57,545 bases of DNA from an uncultured Clostridia bacterium (GTDB taxonomy: Bacteria; Bacillota; Clostridia; TANB77; CAG-508). The stretch is taken from assembly GCA_944386415.1 (NCBI GenBank), contig CALXAY010000010.1, forward strand, positions 1-57,545. Direction: 5' to 3'. Both the position numbers and the translations under genes were made by a program. This document shows, one piece after another, positions 1 to 7,538 of the stretch. Below the pieces are notes generated by a model. The model searched no databases. It was not told where the DNA came from and saw only the letters and a program-made list of their open reading frames with translations. Every line of letters begins with the position of its first letter. The stretch's first letter is position 1.

Positions 1-16
1 GTATCACTTCTACCAT
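1..16 (-). CDS. Start of a truncated CDS, probably the element's integrase
   Basis: On the minus strand an ATG at 14-16 is preceded by a GAGGTG Shine-Dalgarno site, and five codons (MVEVI) run off the left edge. It is the next gene after an excisionase-like gene, and the tRNA-Trp fragment at 7439-7482 places the rest of the element, including its integrase, to the left. Calling it the integrase rests only on gene order. Confidence 0.35.
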
Positions 17-60
17 ATTATTCACCTCGCTTAACCACCAATTCAGGTAGTAGCTTATGA

Positions 61-264
61 TTAGTTATTTTTATTCTCTTTTGCCATTGTTGAAAGATAT
101 TCAAGTAAACTATTTTTGTCAATTAGATATTTTCTACCTCTCTTGATAAATTCAATCTCCCTATTATCTAATAATTTCCTTATAGCGTATAAGGTTAGAG
201 AAGTGTTAGGATCTTCTCTCTTTATTTCTTCTATTAGTTTACTTGCTGTTCTCCATTGTTGCAT
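61..264 (-). CDS. Excisionase-like small DNA-binding protein
   Basis: A 67-residue protein starting MQQW. The start is set by a GGAGGG site seven bases upstream; a longer reading frame to 288 lacks such a site. Residues about 18-58 have the pattern of a MerR/excisionase-type winged helix (HTH_17): a helix, LYAIRKLLDNREIEF, a turn with IKRGRKYLI, then a final helix. Such proteins direct the matching tyrosine integrase toward excision and usually sit immediately before the integrase gene, as here. The class is fairly safe; its role as excisionase is inferred from position. Confidence 0.7.
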   Translation of the reverse strand: MQQWRTASKLIEEIKREDPNTSLTLYAIRKLLDNREIEFIKRGRKYLIDKNSLLEYLSTMAKENKNN

Positions 265-402
265 TTTTATTCCCTCCTTATTATACATATTTTTGTATAA
301 TTACTGCGTCTAATAGTTCGTATAATTAGGATTATTGCTTCGTTTATTGTTTCATATCTAAGGCTGGGGAAGATGTTTAATCTTCCCTTATAAAACCTTA
401 CT

Positions 403-717
403 TTATTTATTCTTATTCATTTTTGAATTTTCTTCTTTATTCCTTTTTATTTCCTCTATATCTATCTCTCCTCGAAGAAATCTCACTTTTCCAGTACAAT
501 GACCAATGACTGGTCTAATTTTTTGACTAAATGATACTTTCTGAGTAGCTGATAGAATAGGATTCTTAAATACATCGTTTTGTATATCATCAAGTCTTTT
601 AGCTATTTTTTCATATTGTACTGCTTGTTCTTCTTCTTTCGTTAGTGGAGCATTAAACTCCTCAAACATTTCTCCTATTTTATTTGTTTTATTATTTATA
701 TTAAAATCTTGTTCCAT
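403..717 (-). CDS. Hypothetical protein of the mobile element
   Basis: A 104-residue charged, probably soluble and largely helical protein that I do not recognise. The ATG at 717 follows a GGGAGGG site. Its start lies inside the end of the preceding gene (696-1106), so the two are translationally coupled within the run of minus-strand genes that follows rep. The lysine- and asparagine-rich tail is probably disordered. A role in plasmid-like maintenance or mobilisation is possible but nothing in the sequence shows it. Confidence 0.6.
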   Translation of the reverse strand: MEQDFNINNKTNKIGEMFEEFNAPLTKEEEQAVQYEKIAKRLDDIQNDVFKNPILSATQKVSFSQKIRPVIGHCTGKVRFLRGEIDIEEIKRNKEENSKMNKNK

Positions 718-1106
718 TGAACATTCCCTCCCTTAATTTCTAAATTCATCGTTTTCAATGTATCTGCCATGTGATTATATGTTTCGTATGTTGCTTCAAC
801 AATACTAGCAGGAATTATACATTTTACTCTTATAATTTCTTTTTCTTTGTTTAAATCATTTACTGATATAACAATGTCAGCAATTATACTACTAATCTCA
901 GAGAAATCTTTTGTAACCATTTCCCAACTATCCACTTTATTCGAGACATATTTTTCTAACTGCTCCAAACTCTTACGCAAATTCTCTATTCTTTCATACA
1001 TATATTTTGGAAAGATTTTTTGACTTTCCTGTACTATTTCTAACATTAAGTCAATTTTTTCTATTACTTGTCCTTTGACAAATTTAAACATAAAATCATT
1101 ATTCAT
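696..1106 (-). CDS. Hypothetical helical protein of the mobile element
   Basis: A 136-residue protein beginning MNNDFMFKF, chosen because GGAGGTGAGC lies just upstream of this ATG. It is predicted to be mostly helical with leucine/isoleucine heptads (residues about 20-75), so it may oligomerise. It overlaps both neighbours by a few bases, as expected in a tight operon. I do not recognise the family. Confidence 0.6.
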   Translation of the reverse strand: MNNDFMFKFVKGQVIEKIDLMLEIVQESQKIFPKYMYERIENLRKSLEQLEKYVSNKVDSWEMVTKDFSEISSIIADIVISVNDLNKEKEIIRVKCIIPASIVEATYETYNHMADTLKTMNLEIKGGNVQWNKILI

Positions 1107-1518
1107 TTTGCTCACCTCCAAATATACTTTTCTTAACAGTTTTTAAATCAAAGTAAATCTCATCTAATTTATTAGGTGCTAAATCATATAGTTTATTTTC
1201 TTCTATCCTAGCATTTTCTAAAATTGCTCTTAGTTCTTTTATATCTATATCCAGCCAGTACAACAGATAACAGACTCGAAATTTATTTATTCTATCTGCC
1301 TTAGGTGTTAAATTTTCTACACTCAGATATCTTACTAGTTGTAACATTTTCCCTATGACACTAGAACATTTTTCTTTATATTCTTTTATTTCTTTGGTCT
1401 TTTTCATCTGTTCTGTTTTTCTGTCCCATATACCTCGTAATGTGAGAGTCTGATACTTCAACTTTGGTAATTCTTTTATTTTCTCCTGCAAGAATTTTGA
1501 TATTTCAAACCTATTCAT
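1099..1518 (-). CDS. Hypothetical protein downstream of rep
   Basis: A 139-residue soluble, helical, charged protein starting MNRFEISKF after AGGAGAATAAAGAAA. It overlaps the end of rep (1511-2464) by eight bases and the next gene by eight bases, so it is in the same transcript. Its conserved position directly after a rolling-circle Rep suggests replication or mobilisation accessory work, but I see no diagnostic motif. Confidence 0.6.
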   Translation of the reverse strand: MNRFEISKFLQEKIKELPKLKYQTLTLRGIWDRKTEQMKKTKEIKEYKEKCSSVIGKMLQLVRYLSVENLTPKADRINKFRVCYLLYWLDIDIKELRAILENARIEENKLYDLAPNKLDEIYFDLKTVKKSIFGGEQNE

Positions 1519-2464
1519 TTTCTTTATTCTCCTTTCTTTTTAGATTATACTGTTCATAAGTCCATGCTTGTATAATTGATTGACTTTTATCTTCATTTTC
1601 TTTTACTACTCTTGTAGTTCTCGCATAAACTTGTTTACAACCTTTGACATTTTCTCTTAGTGCTAATAGATATGTTGTTTTTTCTACCTTAGGTCTAGCT
1701 ATATTTCCACTACACCTAAACAAACGACAACCGTTTTGGATAGTATTTTAATCTTGCACCGTTTCTTTATAGCTTTTGGTGTAATTTCTTCGCCAGTAGG
1801 CTCTCCATTTTCATTTTCAGTATCAGTAATTGCTGTAAACCTAGCTGTAAAGTATGCACCGCATATTGTCAGAACTATCTGGACTAATTGATTCGATTTT
1901 ATAAAACCCTTTATCCCACAATTTATCTAACAAATCGTTAGGTATATACAACTTTTCACCGTTCATATTTTTTAGAAAAACGTGCAAATGCCAATTTTCA
2001 TTTTCTTGTGGCTCTATTACTGCTATATAACCTAAGTTGCTATATCTATATTTGAGCCCTTTCCACAATTTTCTCCAATCATCATCTAACTGTTTTATAT
2101 CTGTCATTGGATATCCATAAGTGAGTGTTAGAAATTTCTCCGAGTCACCGCCTTCAATGTTTGTATTTATAATTCTTCTTAGCTGTTTGAAACTTGAATG
2201 CAAGGACTGTGTGTTTTCTATTCTTTTTGTTCTTTTAGTTGAATACTTTTTTATTTCTCCTGTTTCTAAATCAATGTATTCGCCATTTTTCCTTTTTCTA
2301 TACCTTTTTATAGTATCTACTCTATTAGCAGAGGTCAGCAATTCAACTACATTTCCACATTTATACACAAAACATTGAGAATGATTATCTGGTCGCATAA
2401 ATGTTGATTTTTCTACGCGAATTTTCTTTTTCCTTTCTTTTTCCTCATGTGCTATTTTTCTCAC
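1511..2464 (-). CDS. HUH rolling-circle replication initiator (Rep) needing three +1 frameshifts at CGG
   Basis: Read in one frame the gene stops after 207 codons, but skipping the C of the CGG codons at 1859-1861, 1759-1761 and 1731-1733 gives a continuous 316-residue Rep. The first segment has the family's FLTLTY motif (about residue 112) and the metal-binding HLHVFLKN motif (HUH, about residue 158), which cut and join DNA at the element's origin. The restored part reads GAYFTARFTAI, then GARLKYYPK, then GCRLFRCSGNIARPK, matching the usual C-terminal 'KGxRL-YP-RCS' block. Glycines 202, 235 and 244 come from GGT after the skipped C. The total is an exact multiple of three after removal of three bases. 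Without recoding it would be a pseudogene; with it, intact. Upstream is a structured leader. No relaxase is in the window. Confidence 0.85.
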
Positions 2465-2503
2465 CTTCTTTCTGTTCTAAATTATTGAATAGTTAGAAGA
2501 TTA

Positions 2504-2590
2504 TCTTGCACATACAAAAATGAGGTGCAAGAGTATAAATCTAAAAGCCATTATATTGCTTTTAGTTAATACTACTTACACCTCATACCT
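2504..2590 (-). promoter_or_regulatory. Alternative hairpins in the leader of rep
   Basis: About 40-120 bases upstream of the rep start, a long nested inverted repeat (arms ATGAGGTG near 2520 and CACCTCAT near 2580, with an inner CTAAAAGC/GCTTTTAG stem at about 2541-2568) competes with a second stem (TTGCAC at 2505 with GTGCAA at 2525). Both use the same GCACCTC segment, so the two folds exclude each other, as in an attenuator. A double-strand origin for Rep is another possibility. Confidence 0.45.
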
Positions 2591-3108
2591 TAGCCCTAGC
2601 ATCATTATTGTTATTACTATATAATGTAAAATCTGCATTCGCATATGAGTCACCAACATGAAACTCTTTCTATATAAAGAGATTTCCGTATAAGTATCTC
2701 TAATATTCATTTTTCTACTAAGTTTTCCTTAGTGTGTTTTATATCTTAGCATGGTTTTCTATCTTTGTCAATACTTTTTTGAAATTTTTTGTTTTTAGCT
2801 TTTTGTTAGTGTTCTAGTGATTTAATTATTATAGAAACAAAAGACTTTTCCTTATTAGTGGAACAAGCTAGTTCACTATTTCATTTCTTTTGCTCCTACT
2901 TAGTCCTATATTGCTCATGTTTCATTTTCTATTGTTGGAGCAAAGGGTTGTTTGCAAATCCAACTAATTTCTGTCTATGAGCCTTATGAAGCGAAGTGGA
3001 GAAGAAAGAAGGAATACTTAGTTGACTATTATTTCTTCTGTTGTCTTAGAGTTGTTACTAGTTGTTAGAAACTATTGCTTTTAGTCTTATGTTACTATAA
3101 TAATCTAG
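2591..3108. other. Non-coding stretch upstream of the rep leader
   Basis: No supportable gene. Part is probably the long 5' leader of the rep operon. The rest is AT-rich with no tRNA, riboswitch or terminator that I can identify. A short hydrophobic frame at 3075-3299 on the other strand is only the shadow of the coiled-coil gene next to it. Confidence 0.4.
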
Positions 3109-3477
3109 TTACTTATTCACTTTGTTCATTGCCTTGTTTCTGCATATTTCTACTTCTCGTTCTAGTTTTTCTATTCCAGTTATTATTTTCATTCTTTCTA
3201 AACCTGTGTAGCTTTCTTCTAATTCTTGTTTTATATTTTCTATACTATCAAGTATTTCTTGCAACTGGCTACTACAAATCATATAGTCATCTTTCTTGAA
3301 TTTATATACTTCTTTTGGTAGTTCATTTATTAGTTTTTCTATTTTTGTTTGTATCACTTTTATACTATTCATTTGTTCTTGTGTTACTGTTTCTTTTATT
3401 TTCTCCTTGTAATCTTCTATCATTTGTTGTATGTTGGTTAATTTTCCTAACATATTACTATTACTTGTATCACTCAT
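3109..3477 (-). CDS. Coiled-coil hypothetical protein
   Basis: A 122-residue protein starting MSDTSNSNMLGK. AAAGGAGG lies nine bases before this ATG, whereas a longer frame to 3543 lacks a site. After a polar N-terminus the remainder (residues about 12-118) is one long amphipathic helix with heptad leucines and isoleucines and many Lys/Glu residues, typical of a coiled coil. It belongs to the mobile element. Function unknown. Confidence 0.6.
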   Translation of the reverse strand: MSDTSNSNMLGKLTNIQQMIEDYKEKIKETVTQEQMNSIKVIQTKIEKLINELPKEVYKFKKDDYMICSSQLQEILDSIENIKQELEESYTGLERMKIITGIEKLEREVEICRNKAMNKVNK

Positions 3478-3696
3478 ACTAAATTCCTCCTTTTCTGGTA
3501 ATATTATATAATGATTTTCTTGTATATGCAAGTTTTGTTTCATTCGCTCTTATTTTCTTTTCTAGCAAAATTGCTGTTAGAAGCGGAAAACTTTCCAAAG
3601 AAATATATAACCCCTCTACATTTTGTTCCTAGACTTAACTAGGCATGAAGAAAAAGCGATTAGCAATGTAACCGCTTCTAAATTCATATATACTTA

Positions 3697-3897
3697 TTAT
3701 TCCTTAAAATCTTCACCATACTTATATTTTCTCATTAAACCATATCCAGTAGTTATAGAAACTAGGATAAAAAGTATTACCAATTTTGTATCATTGAATA
3801 TATTGAAACCAACTAGATATACAACTAGCCAATATACAACAAATGATATTATACTAAAAATTACTGTTAAAAATAAGTCACTCTTACTACGATTCAT
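3697..3897 (-). CDS. Small two-helix membrane protein
   Basis: A 66-residue protein with a basic N-terminus (MNRSKSD) and two hydrophobic segments at residues about 8-30 and 37-54, ending in a charged tail. GAAAGGAG precedes the ATG. It lies just downstream of, and probably co-transcribed with, the membrane-anchored gene 3914-4966. I do not recognise it; an inner-membrane accessory or superinfection-type protein would fit but is a guess. Confidence 0.55.
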   Translation of the reverse strand: MNRSKSDLFLTVIFSIISFVVYWLVVYLVGFNIFNDTKLVILFILVSITTGYGLMRKYKYGEDFKE

Positions 3898-3913
3898 ACA
3901 ATTCTCCTTTCTA

Positions 3914-4966
3914 TCATTGTACTAATTCATAAGTTGCATTTCTATATAAGCATTTTCCTAAAAATTGACCATAACCCATAGTATCATATAATTTATTATT
4001 TTCTTGTATTTCAAACTCGAATCTATCTTCTATTGTTTGTGTAACCTCTTTCATTTCTTCGTGTGAATAATATTCTGCTGTTGTATATTCTCCTACCAAT
4101 TTTCCGTTTTCTATTTCATAAGTTCCAGTCAATGTGCATTGCATATCTATATCTGTTAAAGTAATTTTATTCCCTTCTATTTTTATACTTATATCTCCTA
4201 ATTCTATTAGCATATCTTCTTTTTCTTCACTTGTTAGTATTTTATTATAAACACCATTTTTTATATTGCTTTCTATATTAGTATTATTTTCTTCGTTTGC
4301 ATTTGTTGTATTATTATTTTGTACCGTATTTGCTGATGGTACAAAATTTAATATATCGGAAAGCATTGGTGTTACTGAAAGTTGCAACACTTCGTTATAT
4401 GTATTGCTAGGTGCTATAACTTTTGATATTGTTTTTTCTTTGTTAATCTTGAATATATCATCCATTTTTGCGTTGCTTGAGTTATTAGAATTATTCATAA
4501 CAGATGTAATATAGTTAATCGTATCATCTGTAACTGTATATGATGCCTTATATCCATATATATAATATCCTTTTTCAAGTCCAAAAGTGGTTGGTTCTGA
4601 TGCTATAATATAAAAATTTATTGTATCATCTATAACTTTGTAATCATATATAAATATATATGTCTTGTTTTTATCTAAGTAATTTATTTCATTTCTTAGT
4701 CGATATTCTGCTAATGAGATAATATTTTCCATATTATTTTCATTTTTCTGAATTAATAAATTAATAGTTTCTTCCTTACTTATTTTTGAATTATTAGTTG
4801 TTGTTTCTTCCTTACTTACTTTTGAATTATTAGTTGTTATTTCTTCACTACTAAACATAGCTAATATAAAACATAAAGCTATAATGACAATACATACATA
4901 TATTATTTTCTTTTTTGTAGACATTTCTTTAAATTTTGCTATAATTGATTTCTTTTCTTTCTCCAT
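3914..4966 (-). CDS. Membrane-anchored extracytoplasmic protein with a short tandem repeat
   Basis: A 350-residue protein starting MEKEKKS; AAAGGGGA just upstream fixes this start rather than one 13 codons earlier. A single membrane helix (about 20-38) is followed by an outside region that begins with a tandem repeat (TTNNSK(V/I)SKEET twice), a spacer likely to arise by slippage. Then come a mixed helix/strand region, a low-complexity Asn/Glu linker (about 215-232) and a C-terminal beta-rich domain (about 235-345) with the look of a lipocalin-like sensor or binding domain. An operator-like palindrome (5026-5049) lies before it, so the XRE protein at 5507 may control it. Function unknown. Confidence 0.6.
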   Translation of the reverse strand: MEKEKKSIIAKFKEMSTKKKIIYVCIVIIALCFILAMFSSEEITTNNSKVSKEETTTNNSKISKEETINLLIQKNENNMENIISLAEYRLRNEINYLDKNKTYIFIYDYKVIDDTINFYIIASEPTTFGLEKGYYIYGYKASYTVTDDTINYITSVMNNSNNSSNAKMDDIFKINKEKTISKVIAPSNTYNEVLQLSVTPMLSDILNFVPSANTVQNNNTTNANEENNTNIESNIKNGVYNKILTSEEKEDMLIELGDISIKIEGNKITLTDIDMQCTLTGTYEIENGKLVGEYTTAEYYSHEEMKEVTQTIEDRFEFEIQENNKLYDTMGYGQFLGKCLYRNATYELVQ

Positions 4967-5025
4967 AAAAATTCCCCTTTCTTTGTCTTTAGACTTTTTA
5001 TTCATTATAACAATAATATTTTATT

Positions 5026-5049
5026 TTGTAAAGTATTATTTTACTTTAT
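5026..5049. promoter_or_regulatory. Predicted XRE operator, copy 1
   Basis: TTGTAAAGTATTATTTTACTTT contains the imperfect palindrome AAAGTA-N-TTACTTT and is nearly identical to the copy at 5407-5429. It lies upstream of the minus-strand gene 3914-4966. The pair flanks the DUF3846-like gene, and the nearest regulator is the XRE protein starting at 5507. Confidence 0.5.
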
Positions 5050-5064
5050 AAAATATAATTTTAT

Positions 5065-5364
5065 TTATATATTGAACAACTGCATATAAAAGTTTATTTG
5101 TTCTTGTTTCAATGAAATAAATTTATTTGATTTCTTTGCTAGAATTATAAAATTACTATATATATTTCTATTCTTGTATATTCTGCATAAAGGAAAATTA
5201 TTTTCTTTGGCTTCTTTTGAACATATTAAAAACACATTTTCTTCTAATTTTATTTCATAATATGGATAATAAACTAACCCATATAATTCAGATATGTTAT
5301 TATTGATTTCTTTAATAATTGGTTGTTTATTGGGGCAAACTAATAATATTTTTACTTTGTTCAT
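5065..5364 (-). CDS. DUF3846-like protein
   Basis: A 99-residue protein. The pattern MxKVKILLVxPxxxP at the N-terminus and VFLICSKEAKENNFPLCR in the middle resembles the DUF3846 family (usually 'ALICNEEGKLxGLPLNR'), which is common in conjugative and mobilisable elements of Firmicutes and often sits near antirestriction or replication genes. The final 'GDI' part of the family is poorly kept here. It is divergent from the XRE gene and shares its control region with it. Biochemical role unknown. Confidence 0.5.
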   Translation of the reverse strand: MNKVKILLVCPNKQPIIKEINNNISELYGLVYYPYYEIKLEENVFLICSKEAKENNFPLCRIYKNRNIYSNFIILAKKSNKFISLKQEQINFYMQLFNI

Positions 5365-5406
5365 TTTTATCTTCTCCTTTCTCGTTTGTGGTAATAAGGT
5401 TTTTTC

Positions 5407-5429
5407 TTGTAAAGTATTCTTTTACTTTG
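5407..5429. promoter_or_regulatory. Predicted XRE operator, copy 2
   Basis: TTGTAAAGTATTCTTTTACTTT, one base different from the copy at 5026-5049. It sits in the divergent promoter region between the minus-strand gene 5065-5364 and the plus-strand XRE gene at 5507, where autoregulation would be expected. A half-site GGTAAAGTG occurs about 25 bases further on. Confidence 0.5.
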
Positions 5430-5506
5430 TTAATTGTCATTTTGTTTATAAGGTAAAGTGTAGCTTGTATAATTATTTATATACTGATATTTGGAGGTCA
5501 ACAGGT

Positions 5507-5839
5507 ATGAAAGAGAACAAAGAGATTTTAGTTACTATCGGTAAAAATCTAAAAAACGCTAGAACTTCAAAAGGCTATACACAGGAACAAATGGCAGAAC
5601 AATTAAATGTTTCTAGTAAATTTATTTCTATGATAGAACGTGGTTGTAGTGGACTTAGCATAACTAATCTAACAAATATTTGTAAGATATTAGATATTGA
5701 GCCTAACTCTTTATTTAACGGTGTTTTAAATTATACTGATAGCAAAGATGAATATATAACTAATGCTTTATCTACACTAGCAAATGGAGATAAAGAATTT
5801 TTGATAAGTATTATTGAATATATACTAAAAAAGTCATAA
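5507..5839 (+). CDS. XRE-family transcriptional regulator of the element
   Basis: A 110-residue protein starting MKENKEILV. The start is set by TTGGAGG upstream and by where homology begins; the frame extends further upstream without a site. Residues about 8-64 form a Cro/CI-type helix-turn-helix (IGKNLKNARTSKGYTQEQMAEQL, then VSSKFISMIERG), followed by a short helical dimerisation tail. Members act as repressors of phages and integrative elements. It is the only rightward gene in the element and is divergent from the rest, typical of a master repressor. Two matching palindromes at 5026 and 5407 are likely operators. Confidence 0.8.
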   Translation: MKENKEILVTIGKNLKNARTSKGYTQEQMAEQLNVSSKFISMIERGCSGLSITNLTNICKILDIEPNSLFNGVLNYTDSKDEYITNALSTLANGDKEFLISIIEYILKKS

Positions 5840-5867
5840 AGAATACTAATCGCTAGTATTCTTTTTA
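5838..5867. terminator. Bidirectional terminator
   Basis: AAGAATACTA and TAGTATTCTT form a ten-base stem around ATCGC, followed by TTTTTAT. It ends the XRE gene and overlaps the last codons of the converging gene 5846-6127. Confidence 0.75.
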
Positions 5868-6127
5868 TCTTGCAAAAATGCCTCACTTGTAATTCTAGTT
5901 GCTAATGCGTACCCATATATAAAGCATTGTTCACAGTCTATTTCACTTAATTTCAAGTATTCCTCACATAATTTTCTCAAAGTTGTTTTCTCTGTTTCAG
6001 TAAATAACTTATTTTCTAAACTTTCCCTTATTAATTTTATCTTTTCTAGTTGTTCATTATATCTTTGTGTCATTTCAACTTCTCCTGCACGTTCTCTATA
6101 TATTTCTTTGATTTCTGCTGGTTTCAT
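5846..6127 (-). CDS. DUF6809-like hypothetical protein
   Basis: A 93-residue helical protein; I start it at MKPAEIKEI because AAGGAAG is eight bases upstream (a start at 6148 is possible). The C-terminal phrase CEQCFIYGYALATRITSEAF matches the 'F..GF.LG.RL..EA' ending seen in DUF6809 proteins, which are frequent in gut Firmicute mobile elements next to a zinc-ribbon protein. Here too it overlaps the zinc-ribbon gene 6096-6287. Function unknown. Confidence 0.6.
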   Translation of the reverse strand: MKPAEIKEIYRERAGEVEMTQRYNEQLEKIKLIRESLENKLFTETEKTTLRKLCEEYLKLSEIDCEQCFIYGYALATRITSEAFLQDKKNTSD

Positions 6128-6287
6128 ATCTAAAATCTTCCTTTCCATACCTTTTTATAAATATTTCTATTGATTCTAATACACCACAATTACTGCATAT
6201 TAAAGTTTTATTATCTTTTCTTGATATTGCGGGATAACCAACGATTACACTTTTACATCTAGGGCATATTCTATTTTTCCAATGCAT
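6096..6287 (-). CDS. Small zinc-ribbon protein
   Basis: A 63-residue protein with CPRC (residues about 9-12) and CSNC (about 30-33), a two-knuckle zinc ribbon, and the phrase YPAISRKDNKTLICSNCG. Close relatives are common small proteins of mobile elements and phages in Firmicutes. The ATG at 6287 is 16 bases after GGAGG; an ATT start three codons earlier would fit the spacing better, so the start is unsure. It overlaps the DUF6809-like gene. Confidence 0.65.
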   Translation of the reverse strand: MHWKNRICPRCKSVIVGYPAISRKDNKTLICSNCGVLESIEIFIKRYGKEDFRYETSRNQRNI

Positions 6288-6300
6288 TATTGTAATTTTT

Positions 6301-6900
6301 CTACCTCCTTTCCAAAAATTCTTTATCAAATAAGTATTTAAAGAAAAGTAGTGTTTCTCTTTTTGTAGCAACTGACATATCAAGGGGCGATAAGTTCAAT
6401 ATGGGGGTATATCGAACTTGTTTTGTCATTTCTGCATTTCTTTTATCTTCAAGCATATCACGAATTATGTTACAACTTTTATCTAAAACAACAATGAGTA
6501 CAGGTTGAAGAATATTAATTTCTGCTAATATTAGCCTTTTATATCTTCTACTGTACTCATTTATATCAATACTTTTATTATTGGTCTTGTTTAGGAACAT
6601 ATAACTTGCGTTGATATGTTTATACTTATCTGGACTATTTTTCATTATGTATTTTTGCATTTCATAGTTTAATCTAAAAAATACCTTCTTGCTATTGATT
6701 ATATATAATACATTGTTGTCAGTAAAGTTAGAAAGAAAGCCGTCGTGATTAAACTTTTCATATTTATACTTTTTAGTTCTTCTTTGTTTATCTTCCCATT
6801 TTCTAAGTAGTATATTTAATTGTATTTGTTTGTTCACTTTTGGGAATAAATCTTCAAACACTTCATTTGAATTACAAAAAGTTGCTAAACTCGTTGACAT
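6301..6900 (-). CDS. Uracil-DNA-glycosylase-like protein of the element
   Basis: A 199-residue protein that is a distant paralogue of the gene at 7539-8135. Both share F.(H/Y)DGF....VLY at about residues 46-65, a 'SYM..NK' block, and a strand-helix-strand 'EI.I..P.(L/I)IV' in the second half, the order seen in uracil-DNA-glycosylase-like folds. The usual catalytic 'GxxPG' motif is not clear here and the HPS motif present in the paralogue is lacking, so activity is doubtful. AGGTGG upstream supports the start at 6900. It is the outermost gene of the element before the tRNA-Trp junction. Confidence 0.5.
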   Translation of the reverse strand: MSTSLATFCNSNEVFEDLFPKVNKQIQLNILLRKWEDKQRRTKKYKYEKFNHDGFLSNFTDNNVLYIINSKKVFFRLNYEMQKYIMKNSPDKYKHINASYMFLNKTNNKSIDINEYSRRYKRLILAEINILQPVLIVVLDKSCNIIRDMLEDKRNAEMTKQVRYTPILNLSPLDMSVATKRETLLFFKYLFDKEFLERR

Positions 6901-7333
6901 TACTTTATTACACCACCTTTCTCCACAACCTTATTTTACCACAGTTCACATAATAAAACAAGTGTTTGGCAAGAAAAATAATAAAAATTTATTTTTCTAT
7001 TTCCTTTGCAATTACTGGGTTATAAGGTTTTATGATTAGATTTAAGGTTTACTAACGCTATTAGCAAACCGCACTTGGTGTGGTTAAAGTAATAAAGCCT
7101 TAAACGAGTCTTACAGCATTATAAATTATTCAAGCGGAAAGGGGTTAGGGAAAATTTTATAAACGTCTTATAAACGTTCCTAGAATGAATTAGATTTTGA
7201 GAAAAGGGGAGAGCAAAAAAGGAATTATGACTAAATTGTGAAATTTGACAAAAACACTTGAAATTATACTTTGTATATGCTATTATAATAAAAATTATCA
7301 AGGGGGACATTTTGGGGACAAACTTTGCACAAG

Positions 7334-7404
7334 GTTACTAAAAATGGCAGAATGCTACTAAATGAAAAAGTAATGCTTTGCAATTGTTACAATAAGTTAC
7401 TAAA
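7334..7404. repeat. Short direct repeats next to the attachment site (candidate integrase arm sites)
   Basis: GTTACTAAA at 7334, GCTACTAAA at 7354 and GTTACTAAA at 7396 are in the same orientation within 105 bases of the tRNA-Trp junction. Tyrosine integrases bind short direct repeats of this kind near the ends of their elements. The rest of 6901-7438 holds no gene I can support; the minus-strand frame at 7119-7310 has no convincing features. Confidence 0.5.
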
Positions 7405-7438
7405 CACTACAAAACATTACTTTACATAAAAAGCAGAA

Positions 7439-7482
7439 CTCCAAAACCGCCTGTGAGGGTTCGAATCCTTCTACCCCTGCCA
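7439..7482 (+). other. 3' fragment of tRNA-Trp: attachment site at the element's end
   Basis: CTCCAAAACCGC is the anticodon loop (CCA) and 3' stem of tRNA-Trp. It is followed by a short variable region, a T arm (GAGGGTTCGAATCCTTC), the acceptor strand TACCCCT, discriminator G and CCA. Upstream bases (AAGCAGAA) cannot pair with the anticodon stem and no D arm is present, so this is not a complete tRNA. A 3' half duplicated at the far end of an element is the usual mark of integration into a tRNA. The intact tRNA should lie left of the window. Confidence 0.85.
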
Positions 7483-7518
7483 AAATGGGAATAAAACTAA
7501 GTGTTTTGTTCCCATTTT
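7483..7518 (+). terminator. Former tRNA-Trp terminator
   Basis: AAAATGGGAA...AAAAC pairs with GTTTT.TTCCCATTTTT, followed by T residues, directly after the tRNA-Trp 3' end. It is the original chromosomal terminator of the tRNA, now beyond the element's junction. Confidence 0.8.
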
Positions 7519-7538
7519 TAGTCTTATAATTAGAAATT

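Noticed and set aside
1511-2464. Rep as a pseudogene with random frameshifts
   Set aside because: All three shifts are the same event (extra C before GGT at an in-frame CGG), no other damage is present and the joined protein is complete. Random decay would not repeat one event three times.
7119-7310. Hydrophobic small frame near the element's end
   Set aside because: No convincing start site, composition typical of AT-rich non-coding DNA, and it overlaps the region next to attachment repeats.
7439-7482. Complete tRNA-Trp gene
   Set aside because: D arm and acceptor 5' strand are missing and the anticodon stem is unpaired on its 5' side.
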